A stretch of DNA of 64,000 bases from Acanthaster planci (taxonomy: Eukaryota > Echinodermata > Asteroidea > Valvatida > Acanthasteridae): positions 2,530,514 through 2,594,513 of the forward strand of contig NW_019091358.1 in NCBI RefSeq assembly GCF_001949145.1. The letters are read 5' to 3'. The translations under genes were made by a program, and so were the position numbers. Numbering within the stretch: the first letter of the stretch is position 1; every line of letters begins with the position of its first letter. This document shows, piece by piece, positions 26,629 through 37,700 of the stretch. The notes below the pieces were generated by a model, which worked only from the letters and a program-made list of their open reading frames with translations, was not told the origin of the DNA and searched no databases.

Positions 26629-28599
26629 ATGAATGTTGGGGCCATGATGCCGCACGATAGCCGAAGCTTACCGGCTATCAGCCAGCGTCACGCCAGCACG
26701 CTACCGGTACTTAACGGTTCCCGGGGTGTTCTCGACCGGGGAAGCGCCTCTGGGTTTGTCGGTGCTGTGACGAGATTCACCAGCAGAGATTTTTCCTACG
26801 GGAGAGACAGCGTAGGGAAATCGAGCAGTAGCAGTGACAGTAGGGTATCTGACTACTCCGATCAGACACCCGCACAGGGTGTATCTCAGTCTTACGCTGG
26901 TGGCGAGCTGAGTCATCAGTACAACCACAAGGCCCAGTTCAACGCCGGAGGTTCAGAACAGTCACAACTCATGACTCACAACTTCCTACCACGTCTCGTT
27001 GACGACCAGGGTCTTCTGAGACCTTCCAACTCTGGCAAGGGGAGGGCTGCGTTCTCCTCCAGATCGCTGGAAATCTTACCCAGCCGGGATCTGATATCGG
27101 AAGAACTTCGGATGCGCACCATCTCCCTGCCAAGCCTGAGAAGTCGTCGTAAACATGAATGCAGGGCTAGAGTTGCCCTGTCGGACCGCGAGGAAGACAG
27201 TTACACCACCGAAGATTCCAGCGAAGCGGAGAGCCCCATTGTTGAAATTGATCCCTTCCCGAACGTCGGGGGGGACTCGTATCCCAGCAACTGGTTACTC
27301 CCCGACTTCCTGCCTCCCCACCTCAAACCGTGGACGCCAGGGGTGCGCAAGACCAAACCCAAGCGCAGTCACAGGAACGCGGAGGCAGAAAAGAAGAGGA
27401 AGGAGATGGAGGCTCTGGCGGCCAAAGAACACAAGCGGAAGGCCCAGAGCAAATCGCGTCATCCCCGGCGGCGCTCCGTTCGTAAAGACGCTTTCGCCCG
27501 GAAGAGTGAGAGTGAAGTGGCAAAACGCTACCCTGTCCGGAAGCAATTCGTTTACTCGGAGCTCGTGCAAGTCGAGCTGGAAAAACTCACTCCTAAGCGA
27601 TTGCCGGGAGGCAAACTCAAACCCATCTATAACAGACGGACGCCAGAGGGCGACATTGACATCCCTAGAGAGCTCCACATTTCGCTGGATAGCTTATCCC
27701 TTAGACCCGGCGATGAACGAATCGATTTCTCAGACTCACCGGCAGCGATTAACAAAAGACGGAAACAAGAACTGCAAGCTTTGCTCGAAAGGAGAAAGAA
27801 AATACAGCGCCAGATGGTCCACAAAAAGAAGCGAAAAGTCCACTTTCTCCTTCCGGAAGAAGAGAAGCGCAAACACGAGGTCAGAGAGCAGGTCAACGCT
27901 GTAGACAGCTTCAACAACAAGCCTCGGTCTAGAAGTACTTCTCCCGGTCAAAGTTCAAACAGTGGCGTTGAGGAGGTTGCAAAGGAAGGTGATGATCAAA
28001 TGGATGATGGGCAAGCAAATTCACCCGGCCAGTCAGGAAATCGCAATCCCGGTGACGTCATAACAGACGCAATTTATATCGAACAACGCGAGTACAGAAA
28101 AGATCGAACTAGTAACTGGGTGGCCAATCATATCACCCAGAATTTGCCCCAAACTCTTGACAATCAGGCTAGTAAAAATGACAATAACAGCATCCATGCA
28201 AATCAGAATTCACTTGCACCAGATCCCGAAAAGGTCAGTGAGCCCAGCCAAAGTCAGTCAAATTATGCTGCAAACAGCAGTTCAACCTTGCCTCCCGACC
28301 CATACATCTCCAGAGAGAGTGCCTACGACTCGGACGTCAACTCTAACCGACAGATGAAGGGAACACCTCCCAGCAACAATCGAAGCACATCGGCAGGGAA
28401 ACGCAAGCTTCTCTCAGTGGACGACAACGTAGCACAGGCCGCTCAACTCAACCCTCTGCCAGGAATACAGCCCGACTCACCTCTCTCTCGGGACGACGGT
28501 GTCTTTGTGGATACTCAGCCCTCTGCGGATTCTGGTACGGTGCGAGAAATCAAGTTCCTCTCGGAGCGACTTCCGAGTATCATTATATCAGACACGTGA
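26629..28599 (+). CDS. Hypothetical disordered basic protein, 656 residues
   Basis: This is an uninterrupted 656-codon frame, far longer than chance here, ending in TGA. An in-frame TAG two codons before the chosen ATG supports that start unless a weak splice site is used. I do not recognise the family. The N-terminal third is Ser/Arg-rich (Ser cluster near residues 65-80). Residues about 240-300 are Lys/Arg/Glu-rich and may form a helix or coiled coil. HKKKRKV at 398-404 matches an SV40-type nuclear signal. An Asp/Asn/Gln/Ser-rich tail follows. No signal peptide, membrane helix or known domain is visible. Composition suggests an intrinsically disordered nuclear or cytoskeletal protein. It could be a single-exon gene or the last exon of a larger one. 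Confidence 0.8.
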   Translation: MNVGAMMPHDSRSLPAISQRHASTLPVLNGSRGVLDRGSASGFVGAVTRFTSRDFSYGRDSVGKSSSSSDSRVSDYSDQTPAQGVSQSYAGGELSHQYNHKAQFNAGGSEQSQLMTHNFLPRLVDDQGLLRPSNSGKGRAAFSSRSLEILPSRDLISEELRMRTISLPSLRSRRKHECRARVALSDREEDSYTTEDSSEAESPIVEIDPFPNVGGDSYPSNWLLPDFLPPHLKPWTPGVRKTKPKRSHRNAEAEKKRKEMEALAAKEHKRKAQSKSRHPRRRSVRKDAFARKSESEVAKRYPVRKQFVYSELVQVELEKLTPKRLPGGKLKPIYNRRTPEGDIDIPRELHISLDSLSLRPGDERIDFSDSPAAINKRRKQELQALLERRKKIQRQMVHKKKRKVHFLLPEEEKRKHEVREQVNAVDSFNNKPRSRSTSPGQSSNSGVEEVAKEGDDQMDDGQANSPGQSGNRNPGDVITDAIYIEQREYRKDRTSNWVANHITQNLPQTLDNQASKNDNNSIHANQNSLAPDPEKVSEPSQSQSNYAANSSSTLPPDPYISRESAYDSDVNSNRQMKGTPPSNNRSTSAGKRKLLSVDDNVAQAAQLNPLPGIQPDSPLSRDDGVFVDTQPSADSGTVREIKFLSERLPSIIISDT

Positions 28600-28672
28600 C
28601 CCCATCAAAGGGCACATATAAGACCGGTAACGGTGTACTGAGGACATTCAGAATGACTTCTATTCTGTTAGA

Positions 28673-28695
28673 AATAAATATTGACGCTTAATAAA
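28673..28695 (+). terminator. Poly(A) signals of the 656-codon gene
   Basis: Two AATAAA hexamers, at 28673-28678 and 28690-28695, lie 74-96 bases after the stop codon. This placement supports the frame as a real 3' coding exon with a short 3' UTR. Confidence 0.65.
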
Positions 28696-28710
28696 AACAA
28701 ACCTGCCATT

Positions 28711-31700
28711 CCATCTGCCTGTATTTCGTCCTGCTCAAAGAAATTAACATGTCATGCAAATAATGTTTCCAAAGAAAGAGATTGAAACATCGTTCAAATA
28801 TAGACCTAGAGTTCTTTAGACCTCAAACCTACTACATCTATACACTTTTCTCAAGCTATTGTTTACGAATTTTAGAAAGCTTTTATTTTTGAGTATTAAA
28901 GTGTAAATTGTCGATCCTGATATTTTTGTCTCAAATCATATGATAATATTTTTGAGTATTTGTGTTGGGGATCTTGGCATTACGTTTCAATTTAGATAAC
29001 GAGAAGTTAGACGTTTCAATTTAGATAACAAGCAGATAGGAAGTAAAGATTTGCATAAAGCTGGAAGTTTCTGTTAATCTGTGTCCAAATTCACAACAAT
29101 ATAGCTTCAGCACGTCATTTTTTGAATAGTACTTCGGTTTGTGCAAGAAATGGGCGCCAGCAATGCTTCATTGTAGTATTTTCTTCATTTGAAACAAGGA
29201 TTATCTTCATCTATATCACTGTAAGCAGAGAAGAAGTCACAAGTTATGACGCATAGCTGGACATTGAGTGATTTGCGCAGTGTTGTATTGGAGTCCATCA
29301 GAAGTCCCTGCAAGTCCCTCACTCTTAATAAGCCAGTTCACAAGCTATTCACGTGAATTGTGACAAAAGCTTTCTTTTGTCATTGTTCACCCTGTTAATT
29401 ATTGCTTGCCTAGTGAAGGGACTTGTGACTTAACTCCAACACCAGAGTTGCAACAGCTTCAGATTTTGGAAACAAACTGGCTGGTCGTTATGAGTGCCTA
29501 CAGAGAGCGTGGCTATTGTATACCAACTATTCCTGCGAAATGGTGCGTACACCTGCCACTTTGTTTATAACAATGGTGGTCGTGTGTCGCAGTTCTGTCC
29601 ATTCACGGCTTTGCATGGATTGACAGAGCCAACGGCATTTCATTTGGGTGTTATGAATTGTTAATTGATATCAGTGTTGATTTTTTTCCCTTCATATGTG
29701 CCTTTTGCGTCAGAAAGTAAAAACATGTTTAAAGAATTATAAATTTCCAACAATTCTGTTTGACAATGTTACTTTATTTTTCAAACACCCCTCTGGCCAA
29801 TTTATAGTATGGTCCTGTCGCGAGTAGTCATGAAGAATCGCCTTCTGTTTGCATAATAGTACTACGCAGACAGGCTCAGGCGTTGTACTACTTTAGTGAG
29901 ATGACGGAGAACGAACTGAGCCAGTGGCGAGGGACATTTCGAAGTCATAGGGGTCTGATGCGTTGCGCTCTCACGTCGAGCTTTGAACCGACCTTTACTA
30001 TTGAAACTTGAAACGTGTTAATTAAATACTTCTTTCTAATCAGTGTGCCATAACTATGATGTATGAGGTATTTGAAAATCAATAATAAAATAATTTGTTG
30101 ATTGTCCAAATTAGCTCTCCGATGTTTTTGGAAGTTCCTGGGGGAACTGGTTTTCTAACTTCAAAATGCCCAAGGTAGCTGATATTGACTCTCCACCCGA
30201 AAAAATTACCCTACATGTATTAATAGTAACAACCCTTAGCCGTTTTTTTTTCAGTCTGCTTTGAGTAACGAAAAACATCGGAGAGACTTCCTCCTTTAAT
30301 GTAAAAATTCCCCCACCACCGATAAGTTCATTGTTCTATACCTCAGGAATAATGTGGCAAATAAAACAATCCACCCTAAACTTCGAAGCAATTCTTTTTG
30401 GGGGGGTACTCCCCATTCCACTTACTCTTCATGTGTACAAGGTAGGCCTACTGACGGGATAGAGCGTTTGGTTTGGGAATTGAGGTCACCTGACCAGGCC
30501 CAACTTGATTATGCGCAGAATGGAGTGCTAGTCCGCCCCGAGTGGAACAAGCAACGACACCCCTGGAGTGGGAATTTACTGCGCGTGCAATGGCTAAAGG
30601 GTGCACCCCTAAAAATAAATTCCCACAAACACAAACGATAAATCCTGTTATTTCAAAATTATTTTATAATGCAACTATCACAGGTGTCCAAGCTGGACAG
30701 CAAAATGATGTTCCACGTGTCCTTTTTCATTTTTCTGTTCAATTGTTCGTGGTTTGACAGATGAATTTTTGAGAAATCTCACCCAAAGCAGACCGCCCCT
30801 GAATTGGAATAATTTTCATTACCTGAAAAAGGAGCCATTTTGGACATGCATCCCTCTGCAAAACGTCTAAATAGTGGCACATCTAACTTACTCAGCATTG
30901 GAAGCCCTGAGTCCGGGCCTGATGTTCAGTGCCAATATTCCTTCAATTTCCCAATTCCATGGTTAAAGAATAGTTTGAATGTATAAATTTTATTAATGAG
31001 CTCGACGGACATTTTTCTGGCCTACATATATTTGCGTGAGTTCACCCTAAAAATGGTTCCCCAACCTGTCTCTCGTTTGCCGATGAGGGTGCACTTCAAC
31101 TTGGGGAGTTTTGTAGTTTCGAAAGTTTACACAAATCACAGCAAGAAGTTTGTAGTCGGGGTATTCGAGTTTTCCACAATGTCTTATTTGTGATCAATGT
31201 GTTGGACAAATTGAAGATTTTACATTTGGCAAGATAGTTAAAACAATGGTGTCAAGACGTCCGGATGTATACGTTAATTATATGTATTGTGTGTAACCTT
31301 CAAACATTACAAGTTTGCGCGTGCTTGACAACAAAATTGCAGAATAGCTCTTAGCCATTTGAAAATTGAAAGCAATGTTAACTTTTCATTTTGGGAGCCT
31401 GAGAGCAATAAAATAAAAATTCATTACAAATTGATAACAATCAGCAGTGACAAATAAAATATATGGTTCAACATATCTTAGATTTAAGACGCATATTTAT
31501 AAACTGAAACGAGGCTTTCATACCAGTTGCCCATCACCATTCCGTGTAACGGATCACAATCTAGAAGAAAGATTCAGGAAACATGATAAAAAAAATGGTT
31601 TCCCCGAGAATAATGTCTTTTGCGCTGATATATATTACAAATTGTTTTTCATACCGCAGCGCTAGTTGGGGGCAAAGGGTCGGGGCCATTGCTGAGCAAT

Positions 31701-33200
31701 TTGGGAATTGCAGATGGACAACGAACACGAAGTCTCCTGCTCCTTTTTTCTGATGGGATTGAAAAAGACAGTGTCCTTAGTATCCCAAAGTGGCCCATTG
31801 CCATTTGAAATTGTCACACATCTTCAATGGCATTATGATGCGAGTGTGTTTGCACGGTAATTCTGACAACCGGAAGAGAGGGAAGAGAAATATAACAATT
31901 GAATAATACTGTTCATTGTTCGACCACTTAAATTGCTCTTTCTAAATTTTGATCCTTAATTATCCAGAACAAAAAAGGCGAATGCGACAAGGTACTAGAA
32001 CAGTTGCTATAAGCATTGACTTCAGACAGTGGCTCAGGAAGATGTTTGGAAACGTCGGAGGTACATGCACCCATATTTTTCCGACTAAATCAGCCATGAG
32101 ATCCAAAGCTGAGACCTGATATAAGAGTCCACAGTTACAGATAGAGATAATACAGCAATTTTGAACCTGACTGATGAAAAGCCTTTTCTGTTAAGGGTCG
32201 AAACCATAAATAATCAATGCTAGAATCCTCAGACTTCTGCACTTTTGCAGAAAACTCAAGCTATCACGCGTTTCAGTGCAACCATTAAATACAATTTAGT
32301 GTTTTAAAATAGAGCATTTCTGCAGTACATTGTGAAACTGTTAGAGTCTACGTTAATATTCACACAGGGAAGAGTAAAATGAAAATTAAAAGGCGGCATT
32401 TGAACTTTGACCTTAGAAGTATTGTTTATTTCCCCAACGATGACGGATTTTGTTACAATACCTGTCTTTTGACATAAACACATATGAAATGGAATCTTGG
32501 CATATATGACAAGATTTCGAACTATAGGGCCTACACCAATTCAAATTTATAAGATTTTAAACTTTGCATGATGGATGCTAGACTAAGAGAATTTTTGCGG
32601 GTACATCATTGCGAAATCAATTTCAAGAGTGCATCTGACAAAACCCTGTGGGTTACGCTCGACGTTTCAACCAGGATGCACCTCTCGACAACCAGAACAT
32701 CCTGGTTGAAACGTCGAGTTTACACCCACCGTTCTCTTCAGAATCACCACTCTCATAGAAGAGATTGCTTTCAAATGGAGAACTTGCAAACCTTCTCTCA
32801 ATGAATTAAATTTTCGTTCATTTCTTTAGGGTAGATATTATGTTTCTGTAATCACTGCTTGCTGTTATCTTATATTTAAACTATTTAAGTTTATTTTTCA
32901 CGTTAACATAGGCGACATCTTTTTCACAGCTACTATCGTGAATATCACCTACAATGGTATACATGAATTTACATATTTACAGCTCCGTTGAAAGTTCTAC
33001 GAATTTATTTAAACCAAATCTTTGATCTTACTTGTCAATTACTGTTCGATGAGGTCTGATACATTTATCTTGTTCGTTATTTTTTATGTTTGATTTTCTC
33101 CTAAAATAGGACCAGAATGGAAAACAGAATTGGCATTGTACAGCTAATAGTGATCCGTATGATATATTTTCCTAAATATATTTCAATTTTAATTTTAATT
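28711..33200. other. Gene-free stretch
   Basis: No gene is recognised. A stretch near 29450-29520 (TTCAGATTTTGGAAACAAA, TGGCTATTGTATACCAACT) resembles 9108-9182 (TTCAGACTTTGGAACCAAA, AGCTATTGTGTGCTAACT), so both may be copies of one unnamed dispersed repeat. A 21-bp hairpin at 32658-32718 is listed separately. Confidence 0.4.
32658..32718. repeat. 21-bp perfect inverted repeat
   Basis: Arms at 32658-32678 and 32698-32718 (CTCGACGTTTCAACCAGGAT plus one base, and the reverse complement) are exact and separated by 19 bases. It looks like a cruciform-forming MITE core. No gene is nearby. Confidence 0.85.
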
Positions 33201-33805
33201 TCTCTCGGAACACTCAACAATACCGACCTTATAGTTTTGCACCAAATACAATTAAGCTATCTTTATAGATGGAGTTTCTCTCGGAACACTCGACAATACC
33301 GACCTTATAGTTTTGCACCAAATACAATTAAGCTTTCTTTGTAGATGGAATTTCTCTCGGAACACTCGACAACACCGACCTTATAGTTTTGCACCAAATA
33401 CAATTAAGCTATCTTTATAGATGGATTTTCTCTCCGAACACTCGACAATACCGACCTTATAGTTTTGCACCAAATACAATTAAGCTATCTTTATAGATGG
33501 AATTTCTCTCGAAACACTCCACATACCGACCTTATAGTTTTGCACCAAATACAATTAAGCTATCTTTATAGATGGAATTTCTCTCGGAATACTCGACAAT
33601 ACCGACCTTATAGTTTTGCACCAAATACAATTAAGTTATCTTTATAGATGGAATTTCTCTCGGAATACTCAACATACCGACCTTATAGTTTTGCACCAAA
33701 TACAATTAAGCTATCTTTATAGATGGAATTTCTCTCGGAACACTCGACAACACCGACCTTAGTTTTTTGCACCAAATACAATTAAGCTTTCTTTATAGAT
33801 GAAAA
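33201..33805. repeat. Minisatellite: eight tandem copies of a 75-76 bp unit
   Basis: Copies start with TCTCTCGG (or a one-base variant) at 33201, 33277, 33353, 33429, 33505, 33580, 33656 and 33731, a spacing of 76,76,76,76,75,76,75. Each contains ACCGACCTTATAGTTTTGCA and ACAATTAAGC. Copies differ by only a few bases, so the array is young or homogenised. Reading frames across it are by-products. Confidence 0.95.
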
Positions 33806-34761
33806 TGTGCGACTTAAATGGACAATACCACTGGTACCACCTCCGAATTAATTTGGAAAGCAGGGAATGCCAAGGATGTACATGCGTTTAGTATGAAACC
33901 ACTTGATACATGCACCGCACATAAAGGTAAGGTGGTCCTAAACTATTATAGTTATCGGGCGCACCCATGACAGCTTTCTATTCAGACATGAACATTTTCT
34001 GGAACTATAAGTGAAGAGGGATTAAGACATGGCTTTTTAATGCACACAGCGCCGCGCTGTCAAGTTGTGTTCTGAGCTGAGGATATTTCCTACATTTAAC
34101 TGTAAATCGTCAAAAGGTACATTTGGAAAAGGGACATTTTTTTAACGACGGTGGGATAAACTTTGGAATTTTAGTAGGTGAAGGTCCCAGACTTGGTCCC
34201 AGTTCCATCAGCTGCACTGGCTTAAAGCTGAGTTGGAAATTGAGGGGATGGGGAAAGGGGGGGTTGACTTGCCTGGTCATGGAAAATTGAAAAGCGGGAA
34301 GGCAGCACCATGTATACTATACTGGGGGCGATGTTCGTGATAAAGATGTGCAACAGTAATATGTATCCATTCATGTAAAATCTTACACCACAATGGCATA
34401 TTTAAGGCTTTTAAAATTACTTTCCCTTTTTAGTGATATTGCTAACATTTTAGTCGTCAGGAAATATTGTAAACTCATCACAAAAATGTGGGGGGACGAT
34501 TCAATAGCCCATCCCCCACCTCATAAAGTGGGGGATATTTCCCCCTCCGGATTTGCACCCATGATCAGCTGAGACAAAAGCTGCTAAGGTGGCTATAGAA
34601 TATGGGAGAGAGGTGGGAAACATGTCCGCGATCTGCCGGGCACAGCCTATGTAATACATCTTCAAGTTGACCTAACCTGACAGCTCGTGGTGGTATTCAG
34701 TTCACTCAAATTATTTTTCTTCGTACGTGTATGTTGTTTTTTTTTTGTTTATGAAAGTGAC
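33806..34761. other. Gene-free stretch
   Basis: Nothing is recognised except a small hairpin ATCCCCCAC / GTGGGGGAT near 34508-34533, just downstream of the NLR pseudogene. Confidence 0.4.
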
Positions 34762-37700
34762 TCAAAACCGAAGTTTTTTGGTGACATTTCTTAACGAGGG
34801 GGGCAAGTCACCCGATCCGCACAATGCTGGGTTGCCAGTCACGATCACGTCAGTCAGTATGTGCATGCTACCTACAGGCAACGTAATATGCGCAATATCT
34901 TCAATCTGCAACGAGCATCTGCTTAGGTTAAGTGTCTTTAAGTATATCATTTGTGGCAAGTGGAGAGACCACGATTTAGCAGATCCACCCAGTGCTGTGT
35001 TGCATACAAGGATCAAGTCGGTCAGTGCGGGCATATCACCTACAGCTGAGGCAATGTACTCCATATCTTCAACCTCCAAAGAGCAACAGGTCAGGTCAAG
35101 CGTCTGTAAGCGCCGCATTTTCTGCAGGTGGCGCGACCACGATTTGGCTGATCCACCTAATGCTGTATTTTCTGCAAGGTTCAAGTCACTCAGCCTATGT
35201 ATAGTACCTGTAGATGAGGCAATGTGCTCAATGTCTTTCCCCTCCAGTGAGCAGTTGCTCAAGTTCAGGGTCTGTATGTAAGTCACTTGCGGCATATGAC
35301 GGGCCCACGTTTCGGTCGATCCTCCCAATGTTGTGTTGTTAGCCAGGATCAATAGGCCTACAGTCATTCTGGGCATCTTGGTTGCATATGAGGCAATGTG
35401 TTTGACAGCTGTCCCCATCAAGGAGCAACTGCTCAGGTTCAATGTCTTTATGTGTTGTATTTGCTGTAAATAGGGAGACCACAACTCAAAGGATCTGCCT
35501 AATGCTCTGTTACCAGCAAGGATTAAGTTGGCCAGTACAGGCACGTCACGTACTGAAGAGAAAATGTGTTCAACGTCTCTCCATACCAGTGCACACTTGC
35601 TTAGGTCAAGCGTCTCTATGTGCTCCATTTCCCTCAAGGAGCGAGCCCACAATCCTGCCAATCCGCCGAGCGCTGTGTTGCCTGCAAGAATCAAGTCAGT
35701 CAGTCCAGACATGTCTCTTACAGACCCTGAAATGTGTTGGACAGCTGTCCACCGCAATGAACAATTGCTGAGATTCAGCGTCTGGATGTGCCGCATATGC
35801 GGTAAGTGCTGCAACCACGAGTTGGTCAATCGGCTTAATGTTGTGTTGTCGCCAAGGATCAACTCTGCAAGTCTGGGCATGTCGCCTACTGACGAGGCAA
35901 TATGTGTCATGTCTGTACTTTGGAGAGAGCAATTGCTTAGGTTCAGCGTCCTTAGATGCTTCATTCGCAGTAAGTAGTCGGACCATGAGTCAGCGGATCC
36001 ACCCAAAGATTTGTTACCAGTGAGAATTAAGACAGTCAGTCCAGGCATGGTACCTACAGATAAGGCAATGTCTGCAATGTCTTTACTTTTGAGGAAGATG
36101 TTGCTTAAATTAAGCGTTCGCATTTGCTTCATTCGAAGGAAGTACCGGGACCATATGTCAGCTGATCCGCCCAAAGCTGCGTTGCCAGCAAAGATTAAGC
36201 CAGTTAGTCCTCACATATCACCTACAGATGAAGCTATGTGTGTAATGTCTTTACTCTGCAGTGAGCAATAGCTCACGTCCAACGTTTTCACTTGCGTCAT
36301 TCGCGGCAAGTAGCGAGACCACGTGAGGGCGGATCCGCCCAGTGCTGTGTTGCCAGCAAGGATCAAGTCAGTCAATCTGAGCATGCTGCCTGCAGACGAA
36401 GCAATGTGCTCAACATCTGTGCACTGCAGTGAGCAGTTTGTCAAGTTCAGCAATTTTATGTGACGCATTTGTGACAGGGAATGAGACCACAAATCAGCTG
36501 TTCCACCCAATGCTGAGTTGCCCGAAAGGATCAAGTTGGCTAGCCGGGGATTATTTCCTGTATTTAAGGCAATGTGTTCAATGTCTTCAACTTGCAACAA
36601 ACAATTGCTCAAGTTTAGCGTCTGTATGTACCGCATCTCTAGTATGTGATGTGACCACGATCTAGCCGACCCGCCTAGTGCTATGTTGCCGCCATGGATC
36701 AAGTTAGTCAGTTCGGGCATGGTACCTGTAGATGAGGCAATGTGGTGTACATCTACTCCTTCCAGTGAGCAATAGCCCAGGTTTAGCGTCTGTATGTGCG
36801 TCATTTGAGGCAAGTAGCCGGACCACTTTTCCGCCGATCCACCTAATGCTGTATTATCGACAAGGATCAAGTCCGTCAGTCCGGTCAAGTCAGCTACAGA
36901 GGATGCAATGTGTTCGACATCTGTCCATTGCAATGAGCAGCTGCTCAGGTTAAGCGTCTGCATGTGTCGCATTTGCTTTAAGAAGCGCAGCCACGAGTTG
37001 GAAGATCTGCCCAGTTCTTTATTATCAGCAAGGATCAAGCCAGTCAGTCCGGGCATGTCACTTAAAACCGAGGCAACGTGTTCAAAGGTGGTCATTTGAA
37101 AGGAGCAGCTACTGAGGTTCAGCGTCTCTATGTGGTGCATTTGTCGCAGGTAGCGCGACCACAATTTAGCCGATCTGCCTAGTGCTGGGTTGTCGGCAAG
37201 GATTAAGTCAGTCAGTCTTGGCATGTCACCTAAGGCCGCGGCAATGTGCTTAACAGCTTTCCATTCGAATGAACAATTGCTGAGGTTCAACATCTGTATG
37301 TAACTATATCTGGCAGATGGCACGACCACAAGTTAGCTGATCCGCCCAGTGCTGTGTTGTCAGCAAGGATCAAGTCTGTCAGTCTTGGCATGTCACCTAC
37401 TGATGAGGCGATGTGTGCGATGTCTTCACTCTGCAGTGAGCAGTTGCTAAGATTAAGGGTTCGTATTTGCTTCATTTGCAGCAAGTACGAAGACCATGAA
37501 TCGGCCGACCCACCCAAAGTTGTGTTGCCAGCAAGGATCAAGAGAGACAGTCCGGGCGTATCACTCACAGATGAGGCGACATGTGCAATGTCTTTACTCT
37601 GCATGGAGCACTTGCAGAGGTTCAGCGTCCGTACATGCTTCGAATTCATATGCCACACGACACTGAACGAGTGATCCGATCGGCCCAATGTCGTGTTGTC

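Noticed and set aside
27155-27904. 249-codon frame overlapping the 656-codon gene in another frame
   Set aside because: It is wholly inside the longer frame and has Arg/Pro-rich shadow composition. The main frame has better start and end context.
33117-33647. Repeated small frames with YRPYSFAPNTIKL text
   Set aside because: They are by-products of the 76-bp minisatellite and too short.
33201-33805. CRISPR-like regular repeats
   Set aside because: The units are tandem without unique spacers, and the DNA is animal.
34727-36271. Plus-strand frames of up to 184 codons opposite the LRR array
   Set aside because: They are antisense shadows of the 168-bp repeats. The minus-strand frame carries the recognised LRR consensus.
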